Positions 1-4,536 of a stretch of DNA of 7,426 bases are shown here, one piece after another. Every line of letters starts with the position of its first letter. Position 1 is the first letter of the stretch. The position numbers and the translations under genes were made by a program. The notes under the pieces were generated by a model. That model worked only from the letters and a program-made list of their open reading frames with translations. It ran no database searches and was not told where the DNA came from. This stretch comes from Planococcus sp. (in: firmicutes) (GTDB lineage: Bacteria; Bacillota; Bacilli; Bacillales_A; Planococcaceae). The stretch spans positions 1 through 7,426 of the forward strand of contig JASKZU010000236.1 of assembly GCA_030147455.1 (NCBI GenBank), read 5' to 3'.

Positions 1-206
1 TCGGAACCGTTATTTCCGGAGCGGTTTTCCTGTCTGCAGCCATTTTGATTATCGGTGCCGATATCCCATTTGCTGCACTTCTGGCAACTGTGGTCATTCC
101 GGCAACAATCATGAACGGAGTGGCTTTTGCGGTCATCTACCCGATTGTTACAGGCCTGATGAAACGTTCAAACTTCAAATCTTCTGCTGCTCCAGTGCAG
201 CATTAG
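1..206 (+). CDS. trpP: Tryptophan transporter TrpP, C-terminal fragment
   Basis: This is the last 67 codons of a gene that begins before the window; the reading frame starts at base 3 and stops at TAG 204-206. The peptide is almost wholly hydrophobic, with two likely membrane helices: one from AVFLSAAILIIGA, the other from FAALLATVVIPATIMNGVAFAVIYPIV. It ends in a short polar tail, MKRSNFKSSAAPVQH. The PATIMNGVAFAVIYPIV stretch resembles the end of the TrpP family of Bacillales membrane proteins thought to import tryptophan. The position just upstream of a YtxH-domain gene and scoC is where trpP (yhaG) lies in B. subtilis, which strengthens the call. Control by tryptophan, via the TRAP protein in B. 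subtilis, would act at the 5' end, which is not visible. Another small integral membrane protein cannot be excluded from this fragment alone. Confidence 0.75.
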   Translation, partial: GTVISGAVFLSAAILIIGADIPFAALLATVVIPATIMNGVAFAVIYPIVTGLMKRSNFKSSAAPVQH

Positions 207-210
207 GATC

Positions 211-247
211 ATGCCTTTCCCTTATATCTACGGGAAAGGCATTTTTT
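211..247 (+). terminator. Rho-independent terminator of trpP
   Basis: An 11-bp perfect stem (211-221 ATGCCTTTCCC with 232-242 GGGAAAGGCAT) closes a 10-base loop and runs into six T residues at 242-247. It lies 4 bases after the trpP stop codon, so trpP is separated from yhaH. Confidence 0.9.
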
Positions 248-248
248 G

Positions 249-277
249 TTGAATACTCATTCATTGCATGTTTTAAT
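249..277 (+). promoter_or_regulatory. Candidate sigma-A promoter of yhaH
   Basis: TTGAAT at 249-254 (4 of 6 to the -35 consensus) and TTTAAT at 272-277 (5 of 6 to the -10) are separated by exactly 17 bases. Transcription would start near 284, giving a leader of about 46 bases that contains the AAAGGAG ribosome binding site at 312-318. It begins directly after the T-run of the trpP terminator. Called by eye. Confidence 0.5.
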
Positions 278-329
278 TAAGTGAAATAAAGGAAAAGAAC
301 GATATAGGACGAAAGGAGCGCTCAAACTT

Positions 330-770
330 ATGAAATTCTCTCACTTTATCGCAGGACTTGCCGCCGGTTTGGCTGCAGGTGCAGCAACAGCTGTTTTTTC
401 CGCCCCACAATCCGGGGAACAGCTGCGAAGTTCCATTAAATCCAACGGTTCTGAATGGAAAGAGTCATTGAACGAGTTGAAAGCCCGAATCAATGAATTA
501 AAAGAATCCATCAATCATTTGACTGAAGAATCAAAAGCCCAGGTGCCTGAAGCAGTAGACGGCCTGAAAGCCTCTCTTCAATCGTGGCAGGAAGACACCG
601 CCCCTGCAAAAGAACATCTACAACTGGAGATCAAAGCGATTCAAAGCTCGATCGAGCAATTGCAGTCAACTCTCAGCAAAGACAAAGATGACGAAGACAA
701 GAAACCCGACAGACCGACCAAAATCGATCCAAAAAAAGCAGATGACAACAAAGATTCCGAAACAGCTTGA
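330..770 (+). CDS. yhaH: YtxH-domain protein YhaH
   Basis: A 146-residue small membrane-anchored protein of the YtxH family. Residues 5-24 form a Gly/Ala-rich hydrophobic helix (HFIAGLAAGLAAGAATAVFS) followed at once by SAPQSGEQLR, the family hallmark in which a membrane helix with small residues runs into an APxSGxxxR motif. Residues 45-115 are charged and heptad-like, probably coiled coil (ESLNELKARINELKESINHL). The last 30 residues are a Lys/Asp-rich disordered tail. The start is supported by AAAGGAG at 312-318, 11 bases upstream. The gene has its own promoter candidate and its own terminator, so it is probably a single-gene unit. YtxH proteins are often linked to general stress or stationary phase in Bacillus, but their biochemical role is unknown. 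Next to trpP and scoC this corresponds by position to B. subtilis yhaH. Confidence 0.85.
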   Translation: MKFSHFIAGLAAGLAAGAATAVFSAPQSGEQLRSSIKSNGSEWKESLNELKARINELKESINHLTEESKAQVPEAVDGLKASLQSWQEDTAPAKEHLQLEIKAIQSSIEQLQSTLSKDKDDEDKKPDRPTKIDPKKADDNKDSETA

Positions 771-795
771 CCATACAGGTCAGGTTGTTTTTTTA
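761..795 (+). terminator. Rho-independent terminator of yhaH containing its stop codon
   Basis: A 12-bp stem with two G-T wobbles (761-772 with 778-789) closes the 5-base loop ATACA and runs into a T-tract ending at 794. The left arm includes the last codons and the TGA stop of yhaH (768-770), so the hairpin forms partly from coding sequence. Confidence 0.85.
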
Positions 796-822
796 TCGGC
801 TAAATTATTTTATTATTCTCAC

Positions 823-851
823 TTTAATTCAGTTTGCTTTACTGGTATAAT
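823..851 (+). promoter_or_regulatory. Extended -10 promoter of scoC
   Basis: A perfect TATAAT at 846-851 is preceded by TG at 843-844, one base away, forming the extended -10 TGnTATAAT. The -35 candidate TTTAAT (823-828) is weak, with a 17-base spacer. Transcription would begin near 858, about 28 bases before the GTG at 886. This argues against any start further upstream in the same open frame, because those codons lie within or before the promoter. Confidence 0.75.
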
Positions 852-885
852 AAAGAAAATATTTTCGGGGAAAGTTGGTGCTTGT

Positions 886-1446
886 GTGAATGAGAAAGAA
901 TACACGATGAAAGAAGCCATGCTCTATAGCCAAAGAATCGGGCAATTATCAAAAGCGTTGTGGAAAGCTGTCGAGAAAGATTGGCAAATGTGGATAAAAC
1001 CTTATGACCTGAATATTAATGAACATCATATTCTATGGATATCCTATCATTTAAAAGGAGCATCCATTTCCGATGTGGCTAAATTCGGGGTCATGCATGT
1101 GTCCACTGCTTTTAATTTCTCCAAAAAGCTTGAAGAGCGCGAACTGCTTTCCTTCTCCAAACGCGACACCGACAAACGCAATACATACGTGGAATTGACG
1201 CCTAAAGGCGAGGACTTGATGCAGGAGATGATCGAGCGGTATCACGATACCCCTCATTCTGTCATTGAAGGCTCGATGCCATTGCGCCAATTATATGGAA
1301 AGTTCCCGGAGTTCATGGATGTGTTGGCGATTATCCGGAACATCTACGGGGATGATTTCATGGAAATTTTCGAAGCTTCTTTCAAAAACATCGAGAAGCG
1401 GTTCAGCGAAGAAAACCACGTACTGTCCGACAGCGAAAAAGCATAA
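886..1446 (+). CDS. scoC: MarR-family transition-state regulator ScoC (Hpr)
   Basis: A 186-residue winged-helix DNA-binding repressor, closely matching B. subtilis ScoC/Hpr as I remember it. Diagnostic stretches are QLSKALWKAVEKDWQMWIKP (20-39), DLNINEHHILWISY (41-54), KFGVMHVSTAFNFSKKLEER (66-85, recognition-helix region), SKRDTDKRNTYVEL (91-104, the wing) and IYGDDFMEIFEASFKNIE (153-170). In B. subtilis ScoC represses extracellular protease genes, oligopeptide uptake and other transition-state functions as a dimer; the same role here is inference. The protein is shorter than the roughly 203-residue B. subtilis protein, mainly at the acidic C-terminus. The start chosen is GTG 886: it follows the promoter and gives an N-terminus of about the family's length. 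The only Shine-Dalgarno candidate is a weak GGGGAAAG at 867-874. ATG 907 would lose seven residues and has no better site. Confidence 0.93.
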   Translation: MNEKEYTMKEAMLYSQRIGQLSKALWKAVEKDWQMWIKPYDLNINEHHILWISYHLKGASISDVAKFGVMHVSTAFNFSKKLEERELLSFSKRDTDKRNTYVELTPKGEDLMQEMIERYHDTPHSVIEGSMPLRQLYGKFPEFMDVLAIIRNIYGDDFMEIFEASFKNIEKRFSEENHVLSDSEKA

Positions 1447-1478
1447 AATCCAACGCCGAAGAAATTCTTCAAAGATGG

Positions 1479-1507
1479 TTGCATTCCTCCATCAAACATT
1501 GTATGGT
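1479..1507 (+). promoter_or_regulatory. Candidate promoter of yhaJ
   Basis: TTGCAT (1479-1484) and TATGGT (1502-1507) are separated by 17 bases; each half is imperfect (3 of 6 and 4 of 6). There is no convincing terminator between scoC and this site, so yhaJ may also be read through from scoC. Transcription from here would begin near 1514, leaving a leader of about 38 bases. Confidence 0.35.
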
Positions 1508-1538
1508 ATGTATCGACTCATCAACATTACACACCAAT

Positions 1539-1544
1539 GGGAGA
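1539..1544 (+). promoter_or_regulatory. Ribosome binding site that sets the yhaJ start
   Basis: GGGAGA lies 7 bases before ATG 1552. The alternative in-frame ATG at 1537 overlaps this site and has no purine-rich sequence before it, so 1552 is the better start. Confidence 0.7.
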
Positions 1545-1551
1545 TACGCTT

Positions 1552-2097
1552 ATGCACTGCTGGAAATCAATAAACCTGAAAAAACAATATGGATTCGACC
1601 GCTTATTCTTGATATCAGCGTTGATCGGGGCCGCAGTTTTCACCAGTTATTATATGCTGCTGGCTATCACGTATGCAGAACCTTTATCCGACCAGAACTT
1701 TTTGCTGTTTACGATCGGCATGCTGGCGATTTATCCTGTTCATAAACTAGTTCATTTAGTGCCTTTATTGGGATGCCGCAAATGCCTGAAAATCAGCATT
1801 CGCAAACAACTGAAGTTGTGCCCGATGATTTCACTGTACATCAAGGAGCCTGTGCGGAAATCCCGCTTTATGCTTGCACTTATAGCACCATTTATTTTAA
1901 TTAACGCCACCGTCATCATTCTGAGCCTTACTTGGCCGGCCTACAGCCATTATTTTGCTATTTTGCTCGCTTATCACAGCGCGCTTTGCGTAACGGATTT
2001 AATTTATATCCGCAACTTGGCACGCTCTCCGCGCCATGCACTTATTGAAGAAACCGACACAGGATTTGAGATCTTAGTGCCGCAACCAATAACCTGA
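1552..2097 (+). CDS. yhaJ: DUF3267-type putative zincin membrane protein YhaJ, degenerate active site
   Basis: A 181-residue membrane protein with about four hydrophobic segments (roughly residues 17-40, 49-64, 106-127 and 131-147). The layout resembles DUF3267 proteins: an HxxxH at the end of the second segment (H64 and H68 in YPVHKLVHLVP) and a downstream Asp in the last one (D149 in HSALCVTDL). DUF3267 proteins are viewed as putative zinc peptidases of the site-2-protease type, normally with HExxH. Here Lys replaces the Glu (HKLVH), so peptidase activity is doubtful although a metal site could remain. A CRKC pair (C75, C78) and C90 sit in the loop after the HxxxH. The start MHCWKSINLKK is set by GGGAGA at 1539-1544. 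The position between scoC and prsA agrees with B. subtilis yhaJ; the yhaI gene I recall lying between hpr and yhaJ in B. subtilis is absent. Substrate and function are unknown. Confidence 0.7.
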   Translation: MHCWKSINLKKQYGFDRLFLISALIGAAVFTSYYMLLAITYAEPLSDQNFLLFTIGMLAIYPVHKLVHLVPLLGCRKCLKISIRKQLKLCPMISLYIKEPVRKSRFMLALIAPFILINATVIILSLTWPAYSHYFAILLAYHSALCVTDLIYIRNLARSPRHALIEETDTGFEILVPQPIT

Positions 2098-2098
2098 C

Positions 2099-2127
2099 CT
2101 GCTTTTTCGTTATGGTTTTGCTATAAT
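2099..2127 (+). promoter_or_regulatory. Extended -10 promoter of the small membrane-protein gene
   Basis: A perfect TATAAT at 2122-2127 preceded by TG at 2119-2120 gives an extended -10. The -35 position (2099-2104, CTGCTT) is poor, as is usual for this promoter type. Transcription would start near 2134, just before the ribosome binding site. The promoter begins 2 bases after the yhaJ stop. Confidence 0.7.
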
Positions 2128-2156
2128 GAAAGCTAAGGTTAGAGGGGAGGAAACTA

Positions 2157-2342
2157 ATGATAGTCGCACTAGTCGTAATTTTTTCCGTGTTTTACGTATT
2201 TCAAATCAATCGGATGACATTTGCACTTGTCACATCCCGGGAAATTCCTGAGGAAAACCACGAAAAAATATTCCGCACCATTAACATACTGATATTGATT
2301 CTACTTCTGACATTATATGTGGGTGTCGAATTCACCCCGTAA
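2157..2342 (+). CDS. Small two-helix membrane protein, function unknown
   Basis: A 61-residue protein I do not recognise with confidence. It has two hydrophobic helices: residues 1-16 (MIVALVVIFSVFYVFQ) and about 42-58 (INILILILLLTLYVGVE). They are joined by a charged loop of about 25 residues (R19, R28, E29, E32, E33, E36, K37, R40) that probably faces the cytoplasm. Despite its size the gene is convincing: a near-perfect ribosome binding site, GGGGAGG at 2144-2150, lies 6 bases before ATG; a consensus extended -10 promoter lies upstream; and an intrinsic terminator starts within the stop codon. It is therefore a self-contained unit. Its place upstream of prsA recalls small membrane genes such as yhaL in B. 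subtilis, but I cannot claim homology. A helper or regulator of a larger membrane complex would fit; nothing in the sequence proves it. Confidence 0.75.
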   Translation: MIVALVVIFSVFYVFQINRMTFALVTSREIPEENHEKIFRTINILILILLLTLYVGVEFTP

Positions 2343-2368
2343 GCACTTGCCTCAGCAAGTGCTTTTTT
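2341..2368 (+). terminator. Rho-independent terminator after the small membrane-protein gene
   Basis: A 10-bp perfect stem (2341-2350 AAGCACTTGC with 2355-2364 GCAAGTGCTT) closes the 4-base loop CTCA and continues into T residues at 2363-2368. Its first two bases are the last two of the TAA stop codon. Confidence 0.93.
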
Positions 2369-2426
2369 CATGGAAAAGAGCTTAGCTGTTGGTTAGTTGT
2401 TGTTGTTTACTTATTTTTTGGAACTT

Positions 2427-2455
2427 TTTATTTTTTTCTGCGTTTATGATATAGT
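2427..2455 (+). promoter_or_regulatory. Extended -10 promoter in the prsA upstream region
   Basis: TATAGT (2450-2455, 5 of 6) is preceded by TG at 2447-2448, forming an extended -10. The -35 position (2427-2432, TTTATT) is weak, but T-tracts lie just upstream. Transcription would start near 2462. A much weaker alternative closer to prsA is CTGATA (2548-2553), 18 bases, TTTAAA (2572-2577). Confidence 0.5.
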
Positions 2456-2478
2456 AACTACTGCATCTACAGAAGTTA
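2455..2478 (+). repeat. Imperfect inverted repeat at the predicted prsA transcription start
   Basis: TAACT (2455-2459) pairs with AGTTA (2474-2478) and CTG (2461-2463) with CAG (2470-2472), with an A-A mismatch between them and the central bases CATCTA. Its overlap with the -10 and start site is where a repressor operator would sit; it could equally be an RNA hairpin. No regulator is identified. Confidence 0.4.
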
Positions 2479-2506
2479 AAAGGCAAAAGCCTACTTTTGC
2501 CTTTTT
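2478..2506 (+). terminator. Intrinsic terminator-like hairpin between promoter and prsA
   Basis: A 12-bp perfect stem (2478-2489 AAAAGGCAAAAG with 2494-2505 CTTTTGCCTTTT) has the 4-base loop CCTA and a T-run at 2502-2506. It starts only about 16 bases after the predicted transcription start and lies 129 bases before prsA, so it could attenuate prsA or end a short independent RNA. The GC core is only three base pairs on each side, so efficiency may be partial. Confidence 0.7.
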
Positions 2507-2634
2507 CTTCGGCTGCCCCGAAAATCCGGCAGCCGCACCATCCCCGCCTGATAAGCGGCTGGTGTCAGCGCTTTAAAAATAGGAGAGTGACTGCTTTCCT
2601 ATTCAACTTAGATAGAAAGTTAGGAGCGAATACG

Positions 2635-3531
2635 ATGAAAAAATCTGCCTTTACTTTGTCTATTGCCGCAGCGGTTCTTGCTTTATCCGCATGCAGCGAC
2701 AGCGGTGCTGAGAGCGAAGTGCTCGTCACTTCCGACGCCGGAGACATTACCAAAGAAGAACTATATCAGGAAATGAAAACATCTGTCGGCAAACAGGCCG
2801 TTCAAATCCTTATGATTGAAAAAGTACTGGGAGCAAATTACGAAGTATCCGACGAAGAAGTCGAAGCGGAACTCGCAAGCAACAAAGAAGAAATGGGCGA
2901 AAACTTCGATCAATTTCTTGCTCAAAACAACCATACCGAAGATAGCTATAAAAAAGTCGTCCGTTTGAACTTGCTTCAGCAAAAAGCATTGACTGAAGGC
3001 GTGGAAGTATCCGACGAAGAAATCGAGCAGCAGTACGAACGCCAAGGCACTGAGCTGAATGCGCGTCATATCCTGGTTGCAGATGAAGAAACGGCGAACG
3101 AAGTAAAAGCAGAGCTTGACGGTGGAGCCGATTTTGCTGAAACAGCAGAAGAATATTCCACTGATCCAGGTTCAGCAGCAAACGGCGGATCACTCGACTG
3201 GTTCGGTACAGGCGCGATGGTTCCGGAATTCGAAGAAGCTGCCTATGCGCTTGAAGTAGACGAAATCAGTGAACCGGTTCAATCGCAGCATGGTTTCCAC
3301 ATCATTCAGGTAACAGAGAAACGTGAAGTGGAAGGTCAGCAGCCGCTGGAAGACCAGCGCGAAACACTGCGTTCTGACATCGCCATGTCCAAAGTCGACC
3401 AAAGCACATTGCTGCCAAAAGTCGCCTCATTGATGGAAGATGCAAACATCGACATCAAAGATGAAGAACTTGAATCTGCACTTGATGAAATCATGAATAC
3501 AGAGCCGGCAGAAGAAACACCGGCTGAATAA
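2635..3531 (+). CDS. prsA: Foldase lipoprotein PrsA (parvulin-type peptidyl-prolyl isomerase)
   Basis: A 298-residue exported lipoprotein that helps secreted proteins fold on the outer face of the membrane. Residues 1-20 are a lipoprotein signal with lipobox LSAC; Cys20 is the lipidated residue. An N-terminal chaperone region (about 28-138) carries two EVSDEE segments (70-75 and 124-129). The parvulin domain covers about 139-228, with the usual signatures: ARHILV (143-148), FAETAEEYSTDP (167-178), GGSLDWFGTGAMVPEFEEAA (184-203) and QHGFHIIQV (218-226). A helical, very acidic tail ends in PAEETPAE. The length is close to the roughly 290 residues of B. subtilis PrsA. The start at 2635 is chosen because TTAGGAG (2620-2626) lies 8 bases upstream and the signal peptide begins there; the longer open frame upstream is hairpin-rich leader. 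The strong acidity could reflect a salt-tolerant lifestyle, which is inference. Confidence 0.97.
   Translation: MKKSAFTLSIAAAVLALSACSDSGAESEVLVTSDAGDITKEELYQEMKTSVGKQAVQILMIEKVLGANYEVSDEEVEAELASNKEEMGENFDQFLAQNNHTEDSYKKVVRLNLLQQKALTEGVEVSDEEIEQQYERQGTELNARHILVADEETANEVKAELDGGADFAETAEEYSTDPGSAANGGSLDWFGTGAMVPEFEEAAYALEVDEISEPVQSQHGFHIIQVTEKREVEGQQPLEDQRETLRSDIAMSKVDQSTLLPKVASLMEDANIDIKDEELESALDEIMNTEPAEETPAE
2842..2859 (+). repeat. 18-bp direct repeat in prsA, copy 1
   Basis: The 18 bases GAAGTATCCGACGAAGAA are identical to those at 3004-3021, exactly 162 bases (54 codons) downstream and in the same reading frame. Both encode EVSDEE in the N-terminal chaperone region of PrsA. Confidence 0.9.
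3004..3021 (+). repeat. 18-bp direct repeat in prsA, copy 2
   Basis: Second exact copy of the element at 2842-2859. It encodes EVSDEE at residues 124-129, shortly before the parvulin domain. Confidence 0.9.
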
Positions 3532-3534
3532 ATC

Positions 3535-3569
3535 AAAACCCCCGACAGAATCGTCGGGGGTTTTCTTTG
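3535..3569 (+). terminator. Terminator of prsA, possibly shared with yhaM
   Basis: A 12-bp perfect stem (AAAACCCCCGAC at 3535-3546 with the GTCGGGGG and TTTT at 3553-3564) closes a 6-base loop, followed by CTTTG. It starts 3 bases after the prsA stop. Because A residues flank the left side, the minus-strand transcript of yhaM, which ends at 3598, also reads a hairpin followed by four T residues. It may therefore stop transcription in both directions. Confidence 0.93.
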
Positions 3570-3597
3570 TTTGACCGGCTTCCGGCCTAGCGTAATT

Positions 3598-4536
3598 TTA
3601 TAATTTAGGTTTGTAAAAAGCCCGGTTGTCGAGCGCAAAAACACGTTCAGAAAATTCCCCTTCACGCGTCTTGCCAAGCACGCGGTCTAGCATCATCATC
3701 TTGGCGTCAATGTTGTCAATATAATGAAGGATTTCCGCTTCTTTTACCATCGGTTTTTTCGGGCTGCCCCACTCTTCTTTTCCGTGGTGAGACAAGACAA
3801 TGTGTTGAAGCAGCATGACTTCTTCGCCTTCGATGCCCAGTTCTTCGGCAGCTTTGGCGATTTCAGTGACCATAATCGAAATATGGCCGAGCAAGTTCCC
3901 TTCCACTGTATAGGTAGTGGCAATTGGCCCGGACAATTCAAACACCTTGCCAATGTCATGAAGGATGATGCCTGAGTACAACAAGTCCTTGTTCAAGCTT
4001 GGGTATACTTCGCAGATTGCTTTTCCCAGTTGAAGCATCGACACGACATGGTCCGCAAGTCCCGACACATAGTCGTGGTGATTGCGAGTTGCTGCCGGAA
4101 ACGTCAGGAACTGCTGCTGGTATTTTTTCAGCAAGTGGCGTGTAATTCGCTGAATTTGCGGGTTTTCCATTTCAAACAAATACTTGGTCACTTCTTCGTG
4201 CAGTTCGTCTGCGCTTTTTTCAGCAGACGGCAGGAATTCCGCAATCGTTAAATTTTCTTCTGGTTTGGCCGGGCGGATGCTTTTGATGCGCAATTGATTT
4301 TTGCCGCGGTAATTATGGATTTCGCCTCCGACCTTGACGATCGTTTCGGCAGCATACATCTGTTCGTGCTCATCTTTTGTGTCCCATAGTTTTGCTTCAA
4401 TATCCCCGCTTTTATCTTGGAGAACGAGCGACATAAACGGGTTGCCCGTTGTCGTCACTCCTTTGGCTGACTGTTTGATTAGTAAAAACACATCTACTGT
4501 CTCGCCGACAGCACGCTGCGTGATTCCTTTGGTCAT
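3598..4536 (-). CDS. yhaM: 3'-5' exonuclease YhaM (OB-fold plus HD domain)
   Basis: A 312-residue cytoplasmic nuclease, very close in length and sequence to B. subtilis YhaM, a metal-dependent 3'-5' exoribonuclease also active on single-stranded DNA (family knowledge). Residues 1-90 form an OB-fold (DVFLLIKQSAKG, LVLQDKSGDIEAKLWD, IRPAKP). Residues 150-280 form the HD domain, with candidate metal ligands in order: H163 (GLADHVVSM), H193-D194 (ILHDIGK), H218 (LLGHISIM), H250-H251 (LSHHGKEEWGSP) and an Asp in HYIDNIDAK (274 or 277). No key residue appears to be missing. AAAGGAG on the minus strand (4552-4546) lies 9 bases before ATG, within the end of yhaN. The ATG overlaps the yhaN stop as ATGA, so translation is probably coupled. 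The gene converges on prsA and probably shares its terminator. Confidence 0.96.
   Translation of the reverse strand: MTKGITQRAVGETVDVFLLIKQSAKGVTTTGNPFMSLVLQDKSGDIEAKLWDTKDEHEQMYAAETIVKVGGEIHNYRGKNQLRIKSIRPAKPEENLTIAEFLPSAEKSADELHEEVTKYLFEMENPQIQRITRHLLKKYQQQFLTFPAATRNHHDYVSGLADHVVSMLQLGKAICEVYPSLNKDLLYSGIILHDIGKVFELSGPIATTYTVEGNLLGHISIMVTEIAKAAEELGIEGEEVMLLQHIVLSHHGKEEWGSPKKPMVKEAEILHYIDNIDAKMMMLDRVLGKTREGEFSERVFALDNRAFYKPKL

Larger units (their letters stand above)
2369..2634 (+). other. Structured non-coding region upstream of prsA
   Basis: No credible gene lies in this gap. The left part (2369-2440) is T-rich, with T-tracts at 2414-2419, 2425-2429 and 2431-2437, and could act as an UP-like or bent element. 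Next comes an extended -10 promoter (2447-2455), an imperfect dyad (2455-2478), an intrinsic-terminator hairpin (2478-2506), a GC-rich stem-loop (2510-2517 with 2528-2535), a nested stem-loop (2536-2540 with 2560-2564, inside it 2544-2547 with 2555-2558), and a 10-bp stem-loop with one G-T pair (2578-2587 with 2594-2603). The prsA ribosome binding site TTAGGAG (2620-2626) follows. I recognise no known riboswitch or T-box consensus. A cis-acting leader of prsA, perhaps with a short terminated RNA, is the best reading. Confidence 0.55.

Noticed and set aside
270..296. A sigma-B-like pair GTTTTA and GGAAAA before yhaH, tempting because some YtxH genes are stress-controlled.
   Set aside because: Both boxes deviate from GTTTAA and GGGTAT, and the spacing (15) is at the edge of the range; too weak to annotate.
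290..314. A sigma-H-like promoter ahead of yhaH: AGGAAAA (290-296), 11 bases, then GACGAAA (308-314).
   Set aside because: Transcription would start near 321, after the ribosome binding site AAAGGAG at 312-318, so the mRNA would lack it. The sigma-A pair at 249-277 fits better.
688..885. The scoC frame stays open upstream to ATG 688, which would add 66 residues.
   Set aside because: The extension overlaps the end of yhaH, crosses the yhaH terminator and the scoC promoter, and has no similarity to the N-terminus of ScoC.
1458..1470. GAAGAAATTCTTC inverted repeat after scoC as a possible terminator.
   Set aside because: The stem is only a few A/T-rich pairs and has no T-run.
2414..2437. T-rich tracts before prsA considered as a terminator tail on the plus strand.
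   Set aside because: No stem directly precedes them; the terminator at 2341-2368 already ends the upstream gene.
2587..2615. GTGACT and a TAGATA-like box just before prsA as its promoter.
   Set aside because: The -10 match and spacing are poor, and transcription would start at the ribosome binding site.
2497..2634. An in-frame TTG start giving prsA 46 extra residues.
   Set aside because: It would begin inside a terminator hairpin and bury the lipoprotein signal peptide; TTAGGAG before ATG 2635 marks the real start.
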